From Kofleriaceae bacterium (GTDB taxonomy: Bacteria; Myxococcota_A; Polyangia; Haliangiales; Haliangiaceae), in assembly GCA_020633495.1 (NCBI GenBank), contig JACKDR010000028.1, positions 38,498 to 102,497 of the forward strand: 64,000 nt of DNA, read 5' to 3'. The translations under genes were made by a program, and so were the position numbers. The notes beneath the pieces are model-generated. The model made no database searches. It worked only from the letters and a program-made list of their open reading frames with translations, and had not been told where the DNA came from. This document shows positions 63,000 to 64,000 of the stretch, one piece after another (position 1 is the first letter of the stretch; each line of letters starts with the position of its first letter).

Positions 63000-64000
63000 G
63001 CGACACCGGACGGATCTGGTCCGGCCTGCGCAAGCTGGCCGGCAGGCTGGGGCAGGGGCTGCCGCCGGTCGGCAAGACCCCGCACGACGTGGTGTGGACC
63101 GAGAACAAGTGGCGCCTGCTGCGGTTCCGGCCCCGCGCCGACGCGCCGCGCCGCTACCGGACCCCGATCCTGCTGGTGCCGTCGCTGATCAACCGCTGGT
63201 ACATCCTCGACCTGCAGCCGGGCCGCAGCTTCGCCGAGTGGATGGTGGCGCAGGGCCACGACGTCTACATCATCGACTGGGGCACCCCCGGCGCCGAGGA
63301 CCGCTACCTCACGTTCGACGACGTCTGCGATCGCTACGTCGGCCGGGCGCTGCGCCAGGTCGCCAGGCGAGGCCCCGACGGCGTCGCCCACGTCCTCGGC
63401 TACTGCCTGGGCGGCACGCTGGCGGCGATCCACGCCGCGGCCCGGCCCGAGCGGGTGGCGTCGCTGGTGGCGCTGGCGGCGCCGGTCGACTTCCACGACG
63501 ACGGCCTGCTGTCGCGGTGGACCCGGGTGCCGACGTTCGACGTCGGCGCCATCGTCGACGCCTTCGGCAACGTGCCGTGGCCGCTGATGCAGGCGTCCTT
63601 CCAGCTGCTCAAGCCGACGCTCAACCTGGCCAAGCTGGTGACGCTGGTCGACCGGTCGTGGGACGACGAGTTCCTCGACGGCTTCCTGGCCACCGAGCGG
63701 TGGGGCAACGACAACGTGTCGTTCCCCGGCGAGTGCTACCGGCGCTACATCGAGGCGCTGTACCGCGACAACGCGCTGGTCCGCGGCGACTTCACGCTGT
63801 CGGGGCGGCCGGCGCGGCTCGACGCCATCGACTGCCCGGTGCTGGCGGTGACCTTCGAGCACGACCACATCGTGCCGCCGCGGAGCGCGGCGGTGCTGCT
63901 CGACCACGTCGCCTCCCCCGACAAGGACCAGCTGCACCTGCGCGGCGGCCACGTCGGCGCGGTGGTGTCGCGCAAGGCGGCCCAGACGCTGTGGCCGGCG
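62996..64000 (+). CDS. phaC: PHA synthase, class III-like (PhaC, copy 2; 3' end outside window)
   Basis: ATG 62996 (ATGA overlap) opens a frame that runs to the window end (335 residues seen). Same family as the enzyme at 52074: LLVPSLINRWYILDLQPG, VYIIDWGTPGAEDR, lipase-like box GYCLGG with Cys137, Asp in FEHDHIVPP and His in GGHVGAV. Divergence between the two (different N-termini, extra KLVTLVDRSWDDEFLDGF region here) suggests different monomer preference or partner. Position after an acyl-CoA synthetase hints at fatty-acid-derived monomers. Only the last 20 or so residues are likely to be missing. Confidence 0.9.

Overview
The window is about 74% G+C and looks like a chromosomal segment of a myxobacterium (Myxococcota). 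I infer this from the composition together with many small lipoproteins, a giant Ser/Thr kinase with WD40 repeats and an AgmX/PglI-type C-terminus, a TIGR04551-type outer-membrane barrel, PilT, an NtrC-type two-component system and a class III-like polyhydroxyalkanoate (PHA) system. No rRNA, tRNA or CRISPR array was recognised. Many starts are GTG, and several genes overlap by 1-4 bases.

Left part (1-20.4 kb): envelope lipoproteins and small proteins, a degenerate PP2C-like protein, a molybdopterin oxidoreductase, the 1592-residue kinase, a group II truncated haemoglobin next to an M2 (ACE-like) lipoprotein peptidase, pilT, a divergent copZ/copA copper pair and a free-standing 2-oxoacid-dehydrogenase-type acyltransferase. 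From 20.5 to 26.6 kb come a queuosine-precursor transporter and a signalling block: two tandem receiver-EAL proteins, a histidine kinase with a degenerate receiver, and a sigma54 activator.

From 26.9 to 30.7 kb an outer-membrane lipase/lysophospholipase-like lipoprotein overlaps a FadL-type transporter. A lower-GC accessory island follows (30.8-36.1 kb), bounded by about 225-bp inverted repeats. It carries a polymorphic toxin with a CdiA-type tRNase tip, its immunity gene, an orphan second toxin tip joined by an exact 57-bp repeat, a second immunity gene and several immunity/gene remnants. Beyond it, a trehalase diverges from an unusual fusion of an ABC-type sugar-binding lipoprotein with a class III adenylyl cyclase.

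From 40.9 to 51.3 kb lie nhaA, a membrane-anchored adaptor, a carboxypeptidase-regulatory/PDZ protein, a DUF2279 gene with an apparent frameshift, a palindromic repeat element flanked by a 45-bp duplication, recD2, a methyltransferase and a DUF547 protein.

The right end (51.3-64 kb) is a PHA metabolism region: phaP-phaC-phaB on the minus strand, a divergent sodium:solute symporter, phaR, and a plus-strand operon of lipoprotein, hydrolase-barrel fusion, paralogous lipoprotein, PhaE-like peptide, acyl-CoA ligase and a second phaC (cut by the window end). Four copies of a TTGC-RY-YGCACAA-like box sit at fixed positions relative to the promoters of all these units, so I infer a local PhaR regulon that couples envelope lipid handling to PHA synthesis.
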